Of a stretch of 64,000 nucleotides of DNA, positions 27,585-35,366 are shown piece by piece (position 1 is the first letter of the stretch; each line of letters starts with the position of its first letter). This DNA comes from Companilactobacillus kimchii DSM 13961 = JCM 10707 (GTDB taxonomy: Bacteria > Bacillota > Bacilli > Lactobacillales > Lactobacillaceae). The stretch spans positions 124,001 through 188,000 of the forward strand of contig NZ_AZDH01000001.1 in assembly GCF_001435445.1 (NCBI RefSeq), read 5' to 3'. Below the pieces are notes generated by a model, which was given only the letters and a program-made list of their open reading frames with translations, made no database searches and was not told the origin of the DNA. The position numbers and the translations under genes were made by a program.

Positions 27585-28460
27585 TTATTCCTTCACTATC
27601 CTTTCAATCTGACTAATATTTTGATCCATCCAACTATAATATCCCAAATCACTTGGTAATGTTTCCGTGAAATAAATAATTGGCACATGATGTTTCTTTG
27701 CCAAAGTGGTCATCTTAGTAATAATGCCACTGGTTACCTGCTTATTAACGACTAAGAAACTAACTTTATGATTCTTCAAACCAGTTTCCATATTTTTCAC
27801 ATCTTTAATCGATGGATCAGTGTCTTCTTCGATGGCCTTAGCAAAGTGTTGATTAGCAATTGTCACGTCTAGATCTTTTAAGAGATAGTAAGGTAATGGT
27901 TCAGTTACATAAGCTTTTTTACCAGCTGTATATTTCTTCAATGCTTTTTCTCTTTGGATTAAACGATTCAATTTTAAATAATATTCCTTAAAATTAGCTT
28001 GATAATACGTACGATTTTTCGGATCAACTTTGGCCATATGTTTATAAACTGCTCGGCTAAGTTTCTGGACATTCTTAACTCCAAACCAAACATGCTCATT
28101 ATCTCCATTATCTTTTTTCAAGACGTCTCGGGAAAAATCAATCATATTATCTTCTTGGCTATTAGCAGCCACAATTTTTTCAACCCAATCATCGTACCCC
28201 AAACCATTAGCGACAATCAATCGTGAATCAGCAACTTGTTTAGCGTTGTTACTGGAAGCTGAAAAACTGTGTGGATCGACATTGACGGATTTAATAATTG
28301 ATTCAACCTGATATTTATCGCCGACAACACTCTGTATCGGCTCTTTATAAGTATTAACTGTGGTCGTTATAATCTTTTGTGACGCATTACGACGACTACA
28401 GCCCCCTAATACTATTAATAGCGAAAACAAGGCTAATAAAATAAAATTTCTTTTTCGCAT
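27585..28460 (-). CDS. Metal ABC transporter substrate-binding lipoprotein (ZnuA/MntC/AdcA family)
   Basis: A 291-residue lipoprotein with a lipobox near residues 18-21 (VLGG-C) and a cluster A-I metal-binding fold. Metal ligands are expected in VNVDPHSF (His about 62), NEHVWFG (His about 123) and further in the C-terminal half. The usual acidic DPHEY and NPHVWLDP motifs are altered to DPHSF and NEHVWFG, so metal preference (Zn versus Mn) cannot be set. No long His-rich zinc loop is present. First gene of the three-gene transporter operon; AGAGGGAAAG precedes the ATG. Confidence 0.88.
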   Translation of the reverse strand: MRKRNFILLALFSLLIVLGGCSRRNASQKIITTTVNTYKEPIQSVVGDKYQVESIIKSVNVDPHSFSASSNNAKQVADSRLIVANGLGYDDWVEKIVAANSQEDNMIDFSRDVLKKDNGDNEHVWFGVKNVQKLSRAVYKHMAKVDPKNRTYYQANFKEYYLKLNRLIQREKALKKYTAGKKAYVTEPLPYYLLKDLDVTIANQHFAKAIEEDTDPSIKDVKNMETGLKNHKVSFLVVNKQVTSGIITKMTTLAKKHHVPIIYFTETLPSDLGYYSWMDQNISQIERIVKE

Positions 28461-28495
28461 TCTTTCCCTCTATTCAAATAATTGCCAAACTAAAA

Positions 28496-28534
28496 CAGAG
28501 GCCTGAACAAAACATAGTTTTGACCTGACCTCTG
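28496..28534 (-). terminator. Terminator-like hairpin after the lipoprotein gene
   Basis: CAGAGG..AAAAC atag GTTTTG-type inner helix..CCTCTG. On the minus strand it is followed by TTTTAGTTT. It also lies just upstream of the metal-transporter operon, so a role in its leader cannot be excluded. Confidence 0.6.
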
Positions 28535-28577
28535 AAAAATATAACTAATTCTTATTATAAAGGCAAGTGATTTCAGA

Positions 28578-29192
28578 TTACCAAATTTGGAAATATTGAC
28601 CATTAGCTGGTACTAAGTAACTGCCCACTGGAGAGTCTGAATTCTTGCTATAAATATTTATTTGATAACCATTAACATTATTCCAAGTAACTTTACCATT
28701 CGCAACATATTGTGTATTAGCTTTATCATACGTTGTGCTTAACTTATCAGCTAAGAAAGAAGTGGCTTGATCTGCCGTCGTAATATTAACACCTGTTTGT
28801 GATGATTGTGCTGTATTCTGATTTTGTGATGATTGATTATTATTTGTGTCAGTACTGTTGCTATTATTATCAGATTTTGTTGAACTTTGATTTATTTGTG
28901 TAGAATCATTGTTCTTATTTGTTGTGCCAGTATTATTATTGTTATTACTGTTGCTGTTGCTGTCACTGTTAGTATTATCATCATTAGTTGCTTGGTTATC
29001 ATCATTTGATGAAGACGAAGTAGAACTTGATTGGTCAGACTTCTCAGATTTCTCTGGAGTTGACTTTTTAGTACTTTTTTCTGTTTGTTCAGATCCAGTG
29101 TTTGACTTTGTACTTGTAGCTTGTTGACTACTGCAACCTGCTAATAGAACCCCTGACAAAATCACTGTAAAAAGCGATAATCTCTTAAACAT
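28578..29192 (-). CDS. Low-complexity Asn/Ser-rich lipoprotein with small C-terminal domain
   Basis: A 204-residue lipoprotein starting at an ATG whose AAGGAGG lies 12 bases upstream in a hairpin loop. A signal peptide with lipobox (LLAGC, Cys about 20) is followed by about 110 residues of almost only Ser, Thr, Asn, Gln, Asp and Lys, a flexible stalk that would lift the last 65 residues away from the membrane. That C-terminal domain (DQATSFLADKLSTTY...GSYLVPANGQYFQIW) is compact and resembles domains repeated in lactobacillar surface lipoproteins, but I cannot assign a function. Confidence 0.75.
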   Translation of the reverse strand: MFKRLSLFTVILSGVLLAGCSSQQATSTKSNTGSEQTEKSTKKSTPEKSEKSDQSSSTSSSSNDDNQATNDDNTNSDSNSNSNNNNNTGTTNKNNDSTQINQSSTKSDNNSNSTDTNNNQSSQNQNTAQSSQTGVNITTADQATSFLADKLSTTYDKANTQYVANGKVTWNNVNGYQINIYSKNSDSPVGSYLVPANGQYFQIW

Positions 29193-29198
29193 AATATA

Positions 29199-29218
29199 CA
29201 AGTACCTCCTTGTACTTG
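29199..29218 (-). promoter_or_regulatory. Ribosome-binding-site hairpin of the lipoprotein gene
   Basis: On the minus strand CAAGTAC-AAGGAG-GTACTTG places the whole Shine-Dalgarno AAGGAG in the 6-base loop of a perfect 7-bp stem. It may present or mask the site, for example in a temperature-dependent way. Confidence 0.6.
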
Positions 29219-29250
29219 CTATTATATAGGAATGACGCATTTTATTGCAA

Positions 29251-29266
29251 TGTTCCACGAGAAACA
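29251..29266. other. parS: Candidate parS site
   Basis: TGTTCCACGAGAAACA differs by one base from the ParB-binding consensus TGTTNCACGTGAAACA. It is intergenic and about 8 kb from parB and parA in this window, the normal neighbourhood for parS. Confidence 0.65.
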
Positions 29267-29294
29267 TTACCGAACCGTAAGAATTAGACAGAAA

Positions 29295-29333
29295 AATAGT
29301 CACAATAATCGATTTTTGATTATTGTGGCTATT
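29295..29333 (-). terminator. Terminator of the MurE-racemase operon
   Basis: AATAGTCACAATAATC pairs with GATTATTGTGGCTATT (16 bp, one G-U); on the minus strand it is followed by a T-run. It stands 160 bases after the racemase stop, with element B1 in between. Confidence 0.85.
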
Positions 29334-29342
29334 ATTTTACGG

Positions 29343-29494
29343 TAAATAACCAATGTTCTATGCAATATAGTGGAAACGAGCTGCATAAGCCAGATTCCTG
29401 TGCTTTGCCTGACTTCACAAACCGCCTGCTCCGCAGTCAATTTGCAAAGTCCTGCAAATGCTCAGAATCTAAGCGGGCTTATTCCGCTCTCTTT
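29343..29494. repeat. Structured intergenic element B, copy B1
   Basis: About 150 bases, clearly richer in G and C than its surroundings. Ends match copy B2: left box AATAACCAATGTTCT..AATATAGTGGAAACGAGC, right box CCGCTCTCT. GAGC..GCATAAGCC pairs with GGGCTTAT..GCTC, then AGATTC/GAATCT, CTTTGC/GCAAAG and GACT/AGTC nest inside. On the minus strand the element begins at the racemase stop codon and precedes the terminator, so it would be transcribed as a 3'-UTR. Confidence 0.7.
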
Positions 29495-30233
29495 ATCCAT
29501 AAATCTTCGTATAATCAATTTTTTCACCATTACGGATCTTTTGGCCAAGTTCGATTGATTTATCAACGATAATTCCTTGTCCATCAATTACTTGATAAGG
29601 ATGATCTGGAGCCTTTTCTTGGGCATATGATAACTCAGTACATCCCAAAACGATTACATCACAATCAAATTTATCATGCATTGTTTGTAAGATCTTGTGA
29701 TACTTTGGAGCATTCATCTTACCTTTGATTTTAATATCATCATAAATCAAACTTTCAACTTCATCTTGTACCGCTTGATCACCAAGGCTTAATTCAAAAC
29801 CAGCGTTTTTAATTTCATCTTCATAGATATGATCAGCAATTGTTCCCTTAGTAGCAATCAAACCGATTCGCTTAGCTTTAGGATATTTATTCTTCATCAC
29901 ACTGATAGCCATATGTGGCATGTGAATTAGTGGAATATCAGTTGCTGCCTGCAATTCTTTATAGTAATAATGAGCTGTATTACAAATAATTACCATAAAT
30001 TCAGGTTTCAATAAACTCTGTTGTTTAATATCTTCTGTCAATGGAGGTAAAAAGCTAGGCTTATTGTGATCTAAAATATGTTCAGTTCTATCAGGCACAG
30101 TTGAGTGATTGACCAAAATATAGTCTAGGTAATCTTGATCTTTCTTACTAGGTGTCCTCTCATTTAATAAATGTATATAGCTTTCAGTGGCAAGGCTACC
30201 CATGCCGCCAATTACCGTAAAGAATTTCTTCAT
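29493..30233 (-). CDS. Aspartate/glutamate racemase family protein
   Basis: A 246-residue cofactor-independent racemase with the two catalytic cysteines in VIICNTAH (about residue 85) and VLGCTELS (about residue 198). The GGMGSLATESYIHLLNERT start is typical of aspartate racemases (RacD type). It begins 4 bases after murE, so it is translated from the same message. Lactobacilli with a D-aspartate cross-bridge need D-Asp for the ligase acting on the lysine side chain, which would explain pairing with a lysine-adding MurE. A glutamate racemase role (D-Glu) is the alternative. Confidence 0.85.
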   Translation of the reverse strand: MKKFFTVIGGMGSLATESYIHLLNERTPSKKDQDYLDYILVNHSTVPDRTEHILDHNKPSFLPPLTEDIKQQSLLKPEFMVIICNTAHYYYKELQAATDIPLIHMPHMAISVMKNKYPKAKRIGLIATKGTIADHIYEDEIKNAGFELSLGDQAVQDEVESLIYDDIKIKGKMNAPKYHKILQTMHDKFDCDVIVLGCTELSYAQEKAPDHPYQVIDGQGIIVDKSIELGQKIRNGEKIDYTKIYG

Positions 30234-30237
30234 ATTT

Positions 30238-31767
30238 CTAACCTTCGATATCCTTCAAAATTTTCTTAGCTACAACTGGATCACTTGGATAAGGTACATC
30301 AACACCCTTAGTCTTTTGATATGGATCATTACCTTTTCCAGCAAGAACAATGATATCTCCATCATTACTTGAGTCAATCATTTCACGAATAGCTTCTTGA
30401 CGATCAATTACCGTCTTAACTTGAACTTTTTCGTGATCAATTTGATCATCGATTTCCTTACAAATTTTAGCTGGATCTTCAAATCCAGGATCGTCTGTTG
30501 TCAAAATTGCTGAATCAGCTAGTTCTGTTAGAACTCTAGCAAAGCCTGCACGTCTAGAAACCCCTTTATCACCAGGGCTACCAACTACAACTTTAACCTT
30601 TGATTCAGGATATTCACGTTTTATAAAACTCAATAGAGCGTTCATACTAGCATAGTTGTGGGCGTAATCTACAAAGATTGTCCCGTGGTTCTTGGTATTA
30701 ATGTGTTCCATTCTCCCCGGGACGAACGCTTTTTTTAAACTTTCAGCGATCACCTCGTTATCAATACCCATAATTTTAGCCGCTGTAATAGCAGCACCAG
30801 CATTTAACTCGTTGAAGTCACCAACAAGACCTAATTCATAAGTATATTCACCATGGTCTTGTAAATCTTCAGCTTTGTCACTTTCAGCTGTATAGGTAAA
30901 GACGGAATCATTTAAATTGGATTCTTTGTTACGAATACTGAAATCAGTGTCACCGACTTCATCTTTGGCAAATCTGTAAATATCTTTGTCATCGCTTGTC
31001 TCTTTGGCTGCGGCTAAAACTGTATCGTAGTCGTTAGTTTGACGATTAATAATATTTACTTTGGAGTTGATCATCAATTGCTTTTTACAATTTAAATAAT
31101 CAGCATAAGTTGGATGTTCATTAGGTCCAATATGATCTGGAGTGATATTCAAGAAACCACCAATATCAAACTTCAAACCATAAACACGGTTCTTCTTATA
31201 AGCCTGTGAAGATACTTCCATAACCAAGTATTTCATACCATTATCGACGGCTCTTCTCATATCATGGAATAATTCCATTGATTCGGGAGTTGTTAAATCT
31301 GATTTGAATTCATCACTTGGATTTGGTCCGACGATTCTGTCAACGGTTGAGAACAATGCAACCTTCTTAGGATAAGCACTGTTCAAAATATCATATGTGA
31401 AATATGAAGTTGTTGTCTTACCTTTCGTACCCGTGAAGGCGACAATAAACAAATCATTTTGAGGATTACCATAAAATTCGGCACTCAATAATGCCAAGGC
31501 CTTTGATGCATCCTTAACGATTAAACGATCAATGTCAGTGCTATATTCCTTTTCAGAAACATAGATCTTGGCACCATTCTTAATTGCTTGGTCTAAATAT
31601 TCTGCCTTGAATTGATTTCCCTTGCAGAAGAAAATTCCATTGGCTTGGTCTTCTCTAGAATTGTAACTAATATTTGTTACTTCGAGATTTTCATCGCTTA
31701 CTGAATCAGAAACTAGCAAGTCATGACTTTTCAAAATCTCAATAGCTTTACTTATTTTCAAACTCAT
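30238..31767 (-). CDS. murE: UDP-N-acetylmuramoyl tripeptide synthase (MurE)
   Basis: A 509-residue Mur ligase adding the third stem-peptide residue to UDP-MurNAc-L-Ala-D-Glu. The three Mur domains are seen: an N-terminal UDP-binding domain, a central ATPase with GTKGKTTTSYF and a C-terminal domain with TTDDPGFEDP. The DNPR motif of diaminopimelate-adding enzymes is replaced by DDPG, consistent with L-lysine as in most lactobacilli. The ATG after GGAGCAGGTGAAAG is chosen over one 11 codons upstream; it leaves a 14-base gap after dacA. Co-transcribed with the carboxypeptidase and racemase. Confidence 0.9.
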   Translation of the reverse strand: MSLKISKAIEILKSHDLLVSDSVSDENLEVTNISYNSREDQANGIFFCKGNQFKAEYLDQAIKNGAKIYVSEKEYSTDIDRLIVKDASKALALLSAEFYGNPQNDLFIVAFTGTKGKTTTSYFTYDILNSAYPKKVALFSTVDRIVGPNPSDEFKSDLTTPESMELFHDMRRAVDNGMKYLVMEVSSQAYKKNRVYGLKFDIGGFLNITPDHIGPNEHPTYADYLNCKKQLMINSKVNIINRQTNDYDTVLAAAKETSDDKDIYRFAKDEVGDTDFSIRNKESNLNDSVFTYTAESDKAEDLQDHGEYTYELGLVGDFNELNAGAAITAAKIMGIDNEVIAESLKKAFVPGRMEHINTKNHGTIFVDYAHNYASMNALLSFIKREYPESKVKVVVGSPGDKGVSRRAGFARVLTELADSAILTTDDPGFEDPAKICKEIDDQIDHEKVQVKTVIDRQEAIREMIDSSNDGDIIVLAGKGNDPYQKTKGVDVPYPSDPVVAKKILKDIEG

Positions 31768-31781
31768 TCTTTCACCTGCTC

Positions 31782-33026
31782 CTAAAATAGACGTTTCCAT
31801 AGATGATTAAAAAATTCAACGATCTGATCCCACCAAGACTTCTGGCTAGTCTTCTTGTGTATTACTTTTTTAACATCTGCCTTTTTAAACGGAAGATAAC
31901 CACTAGCAGTATTAGCAGCAATTAATTTCACCGTTTGCTTATTACGTTTCGCAGCAAAACCTAAGTCGTTACTACTTTCATTATAACTTAAATTTTCAAC
32001 ATTAAAATTCTTTGGTACCCAAATATAACTAGATTGATTAATTTCATACTTTTTTTTGTTAATAGTGACTTCTGAGCCTTTTTTCAAGGTTTCTTTGTAT
32101 TCAAAACTATCTTTCACATAGCGAGCTAACTTCTGTGTACTACGGAATCTTTTATCAACATCATTGCTTTCGCCCTGAGCGTTCATCACAATTGTGACAA
32201 TCCGGGTTCCATTCATAGGTAACGTACCCACAAAGGATTCACCGGCTTGCTTAGTTGTACCTGTCTTCAATCCATCAAATTCATAACCAGCCTGATAATC
32301 GCGTTGTCCTTTTAACAATAAATTTAAAGAATTATAAATTTTAGTTTCATTGTCAGCCGGAAAATCAAGTTTAGCCATTGAGGTCGTTTTCAAAATTTCT
32401 GGATATTGGTCCAAAACGTGCTTGACGATTACACCAATATCATTAGTCGATAGCTTATTTTCACCATCGGCGTTGCCGAGATACATGCTGGAATCCAAAT
32501 CAGAGTTATTCAATCCCGAAACATTGTTAATTTCAGCATCCTTGATACCCCAATCCTTTAAAGTTTTTCTCATCATTTTGACAAAAGCTTGTTGGCTACC
32601 AGCAACCTTATCAGCTAACATCATTGCCGCCGAGTTAGACGAAACAATCCACGCTGCCTCGTACAATTGTTTAACAGTATAGGAACGACCAACATCCAAT
32701 TTGACATTGGTCAATTCATTATCCTTAGTCATATCAGCCTGTGCTTGAGTAGGCTGTAATGTATCTTGTTCAGTAATTTGACCTTCCTTTAAAGCCTTAG
32801 TTACTAAATAGAGAGTAATTATTTTGGTAATTGAACCAATAGCAACTTTTTGATTTGCGTTCTTACTGTAAATAACTTGACCACTATTTTCATCAAAAGC
32901 CATTCCGGCCGTCGCATTTAAATCCAAACTAGGTTGTGAATCAGCTTGAACAGTTGATGCAAACAGAGGTAATGTCAAAATAACTAATGACATTATCAAT
33001 GTTAATTTTTTAAAAAACTTTTTCAT
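31782..33026 (-). CDS. dacA: D-alanyl-D-alanine carboxypeptidase (penicillin-binding protein 5 type)
   Basis: A 414-residue exported serine peptidase of family S11 that trims the terminal D-Ala from stem pentapeptides. It has a signal peptide (residues 1-28), the nucleophile motif S65-I-T-K68, S129-S-N131 and KTG in FDGLKTGTTKQ. A C-terminal beta domain and a Trp-rich amphipathic end (WWDQIVEFFNHLWKRLF) would hold it at the membrane surface. GCGAGG precedes the ATG. It lies between the histidine kinase and murE on one transcript, so it is probably under control of the adjacent two-component system. Confidence 0.92.
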   Translation of the reverse strand: MKKFFKKLTLIMSLVILTLPLFASTVQADSQPSLDLNATAGMAFDENSGQVIYSKNANQKVAIGSITKIITLYLVTKALKEGQITEQDTLQPTQAQADMTKDNELTNVKLDVGRSYTVKQLYEAAWIVSSNSAAMMLADKVAGSQQAFVKMMRKTLKDWGIKDAEINNVSGLNNSDLDSSMYLGNADGENKLSTNDIGVIVKHVLDQYPEILKTTSMAKLDFPADNETKIYNSLNLLLKGQRDYQAGYEFDGLKTGTTKQAGESFVGTLPMNGTRIVTIVMNAQGESNDVDKRFRSTQKLARYVKDSFEYKETLKKGSEVTINKKKYEINQSSYIWVPKNFNVENLSYNESSNDLGFAAKRNKQTVKLIAANTASGYLPFKKADVKKVIHKKTSQKSWWDQIVEFFNHLWKRLF

Positions 33027-33049
33027 TATTAAACCTCGCAAATCAATCT

Positions 33050-34141
33050 TTATTGAGTAATTGGAAAATGACTAATAAATGATGTCTTTTCCTTGTTAGA
33101 TGTAACTGCTATTGTCCCACCGTGTAATTTCACCATACTTTGGGCAATTGCTAATCCTAGACCAGTTCCACCAGTCTTCTTAGATCGTGAATCTTCAACC
33201 CGATAGAAACGGTCAAAGACATGCTTCAAAGATTCTTCAGGAATGAGTGGACCATTATTAGCTACCGTTACAACGACTTCATTTTTCTTTTGTTCGGCCG
33301 TTAGCCAGATGTGAGTGGCTCCCTTACCATATTTAAAGGCATTCATAATTAAATTATTGAAAACTCGGCCTAATTTTTCGGTATCGCCTTTCATCATAAT
33401 TTTATCAGGATGTGAATTAACAATAATTTCCATTCCTCGTTTGTTAGCTTCCAATTCAAAATCTGCCGATAGTTGATCCAACATCTGTGCCATATCGAAT
33501 TGGGTCATATTAAGACGACTCGTTGCATGCTGTACGTTAGCAAATTCAAACAATGAATTGACTAAATTCTGCATCTCTAAAGATTTCTTATAAGCAATAT
33601 GGGTATACTTCAATATTTGTCCTAAATCATTATAATTTTTACTCTCAATTAATCCTAAATAGCCGATAACTGAGGTCAAAGGTGTTCTGATATCATGGCT
33701 GACATTACTGATCAGTTCATCTTTACTCTTCTCAGATTGTTCCTGTTCTTTGGAACGACGATTCATATTTGAAATTAGCAGATTATAATTATCAATGATT
33801 CCCTGTAAATTCTGATTCACCTTAACTTCAATTGGTTTTGGCAAATTAGCTGTAGCGCTGTGTTGTAAAATCTGTTGAACTTGATGTAATTCAAGACGAT
33901 GATACATAGTCAAAGCCATCATAACGGCTAAAATCAGTTGTACCAAAAGGGTCAAAACTAAAATCCAAAGTTTATCACTGATAAGATTGGATAGATTAGT
34001 TTTGACATTTTCGACAAAGCTGTTCTTGCCGATAGCTCCTATTAAAATCATATTGATAACCTGAAATAAAAGAAAGGTGCCTATTCCTTCTAAAAGGAGG
34101 ACACCTTTTTCTTTCACATTCAGTTTGATTCTTTTATTCAA
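33050..34141 (-). CDS. Sensor histidine kinase (VanS-like class)
   Basis: A 363-residue membrane kinase. It has two transmembrane helices (about 17-40 and 58-80) with a short 20-residue extracellular loop, a HAMP-like linker, the phospho-acceptor motif SNVSHDIRTPLTSVIGYL (His149), an N-box NNLIMNAFKYG and G-boxes DRFYRVEDSRSKKTGGTGLGLAI. The tiny sensor loop means the signal is sensed in or at the membrane. The TTG start 7 bases after GGAGG, itself in the last codons of the response-regulator gene, implies translational coupling. Paired with the regulator upstream. Confidence 0.88.
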   Translation of the reverse strand: MNKRIKLNVKEKGVLLLEGIGTFLLFQVINMILIGAIGKNSFVENVKTNLSNLISDKLWILVLTLLVQLILAVMMALTMYHRLELHQVQQILQHSATANLPKPIEVKVNQNLQGIIDNYNLLISNMNRRSKEQEQSEKSKDELISNVSHDIRTPLTSVIGYLGLIESKNYNDLGQILKYTHIAYKKSLEMQNLVNSLFEFANVQHATSRLNMTQFDMAQMLDQLSADFELEANKRGMEIIVNSHPDKIMMKGDTEKLGRVFNNLIMNAFKYGKGATHIWLTAEQKKNEVVVTVANNGPLIPEESLKHVFDRFYRVEDSRSKKTGGTGLGLAIAQSMVKLHGGTIAVTSNKEKTSFISHFPITQ

Positions 34142-34143
34142 AA

Positions 34144-34830
34144 TCAAACCTCCACTTTGTAGCCAACGCCCCAAACGGTTTCAATAACTTTTTCACCATT
34201 AGTTGCTTCTTCTAGTTTATCGCGCAAATGACTGACATGAACCATAACGGTTTTTGCCGAAACGACGCTTTCTTGTTTCCAAACTCTTTCAAAAATTTCA
34301 TCCGCGGAAAAGACACGATTTGGATGGCTTGCTAATAAATAGAGCACTCCAAATTCTAATGCCGTTAACTGCACCTTTTGATTAGAATCAGTTACTACCT
34401 CATGTGAATCTTTATAAATAGTAATTGGCCCTACTTCTAATTTATCTGGTACATTCTTAGCTGTCTGTTGAGAGCTACGACGTAATAAAGAACGAATTCG
34501 TGCCATTATCTCTAATGGATTGAAAGGCTTCGTTACATAATCATCAGCACCTGTGATAAGACCTTGAATCTTATCCATATCAGTCGTTTTGGCGGAAACG
34601 ATAATAATCGGAATCTGGGAGTTCTTACGAACACGTTTAACGACTTCAATACCATCGATTCCAGGCATCATAATGTCTAAAACCATCAACGCTATATCGC
34701 TATGAGCTGCCAATTGGTCCAAAGCTTCCTGACCAGAATTAGCCGTCACAGGATCATAACCTTCATTTTTAATATAAATACTAAGTAGTTCTACAATCTC
34801 TTTATCATCATCAACCACTAAGATTTTCAT
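34144..34830 (-). CDS. Response regulator, OmpR/PhoB family
   Basis: A 228-residue transcription factor. The receiver domain has acidic residues DDD (7-9), phospho-acceptor Asp52 (VLDIMMPG), Thr/Ser and Lys switch residues (VSAKT, YVTKPFNP). The C-terminal winged helix (VQLTALEFGVLYLLASHPNRVFSADEIFERVW) binds DNA. First gene of a five-gene operon with the kinase, D,D-carboxypeptidase, MurE and racemase, so it likely answers to cell-wall state. The class resembles VanR, but this is not a vancomycin-resistance cluster. Confidence 0.92.
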   Translation of the reverse strand: MKILVVDDDKEIVELLSIYIKNEGYDPVTANSGQEALDQLAAHSDIALMVLDIMMPGIDGIEVVKRVRKNSQIPIIIVSAKTTDMDKIQGLITGADDYVTKPFNPLEIMARIRSLLRRSSQQTAKNVPDKLEVGPITIYKDSHEVVTDSNQKVQLTALEFGVLYLLASHPNRVFSADEIFERVWKQESVVSAKTVMVHVSHLRDKLEEATNGEKVIETVWGVGYKVEV

Positions 34831-34935
34831 CTAATAGACCTCTCAAGCGTACATATATTTACAAGTATACAACTAGTTAGTATTATACAATAAGATAGAA
34901 CTAGATTACTAATTAGACCGTGAAAGTGAGTTTTT

Positions 34936-35133
34936 ATGGAGTATTTAAAAAAGCGTTTAAAATTTATTTTGATTATCATTTTTTCAATTGCCGTAATTGC
35001 ATTCGTTCAATATGAATTACATTTTGACCATAACTTAAACATCAAAAAAGTCGGTATGATGATGACTATCTTGCAGGCTGCCGCTGGTGGTTATGGTTTG
35101 TATGGTCTGGTGCAGTTTTTCCGAGTTAAATAA
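34936..35133 (+). CDS. Small two-helix membrane protein, unknown function
   Basis: A 65-residue protein with a basic N-terminus (MEYLKKRLKF), one hydrophobic helix (ILIIIFSIAVIAFVQYEL), a short polar loop and a second weaker helix (MMMTILQAAAGGYGLYGLVQFF). It is not recognised. An ATG preceded by GAAAGTGAG and a strong terminator right after the stop codon argue that it is a real gene. It is divergent from the two-component operon with 105 bases between starts, so it may share its regulation. Confidence 0.6.
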   Translation: MEYLKKRLKFILIIIFSIAVIAFVQYELHFDHNLNIKKVGMMMTILQAAAGGYGLYGLVQFFRVK

Positions 35134-35169
35134 AAATCTCTCAATCGATTAGGATTGAGAGATTTTTTT
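35132..35169. terminator. Bidirectional terminator
   Basis: AAAAATCTCTCAATC pairs with GATTGAGAGATTTTT over a 6-base loop. It serves the small membrane protein and, across element B2, the DUF1129 operon. Confidence 0.9.
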
Positions 35170-35212
35170 GATTTTGAATTCCTATTTTTAGATAACTTTT
35201 ATTTTCTATTTA

Positions 35213-35366
35213 GAATAACCACTGTTCTTTGCTGAATAGTGAAACCGAGCTATGCAAGGACAACCTCTTTCGGTTTGCTACAGTAGTGGGATCACACGCC
35301 AAGTACGCGTGCAATTCCACTACTTAAGCAAACCCTCGGAGGCTGGACGCCCTTGCTCCGCTCTCT
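35213..35366. repeat. Structured intergenic element B, copy B2
   Basis: Left box AATAACCACTGTTCT..GAATAGTGAAACCGAGC and right box CCGCTCTCT match copy B1. The interior is different in sequence but folds the same way: GAGC/GCTC and GCAAGG/CCTTGC outside, then GGTTTGCT/AGCAAACC, GTAGTGG/CCACTAC and CACGC/GCGTG nested towards a small loop. The right box includes the stop codon of the DUF1129 gene, and the element precedes its terminator. Confidence 0.72.

Noticed and set aside
29360-29572. Two overlapping plus-strand frames of 60-70 codons
   Set aside because: They cover element B1 and the antisense of the racemase 3' end; no ribosome site and no family likeness.
34144-34830. Vancomycin-resistance (van) cluster
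   Set aside because: The regulator, kinase and D,D-carboxypeptidase resemble VanR, VanS and VanY in class, but no VanH, D-Ala-D-Lac ligase or VanX gene is present.
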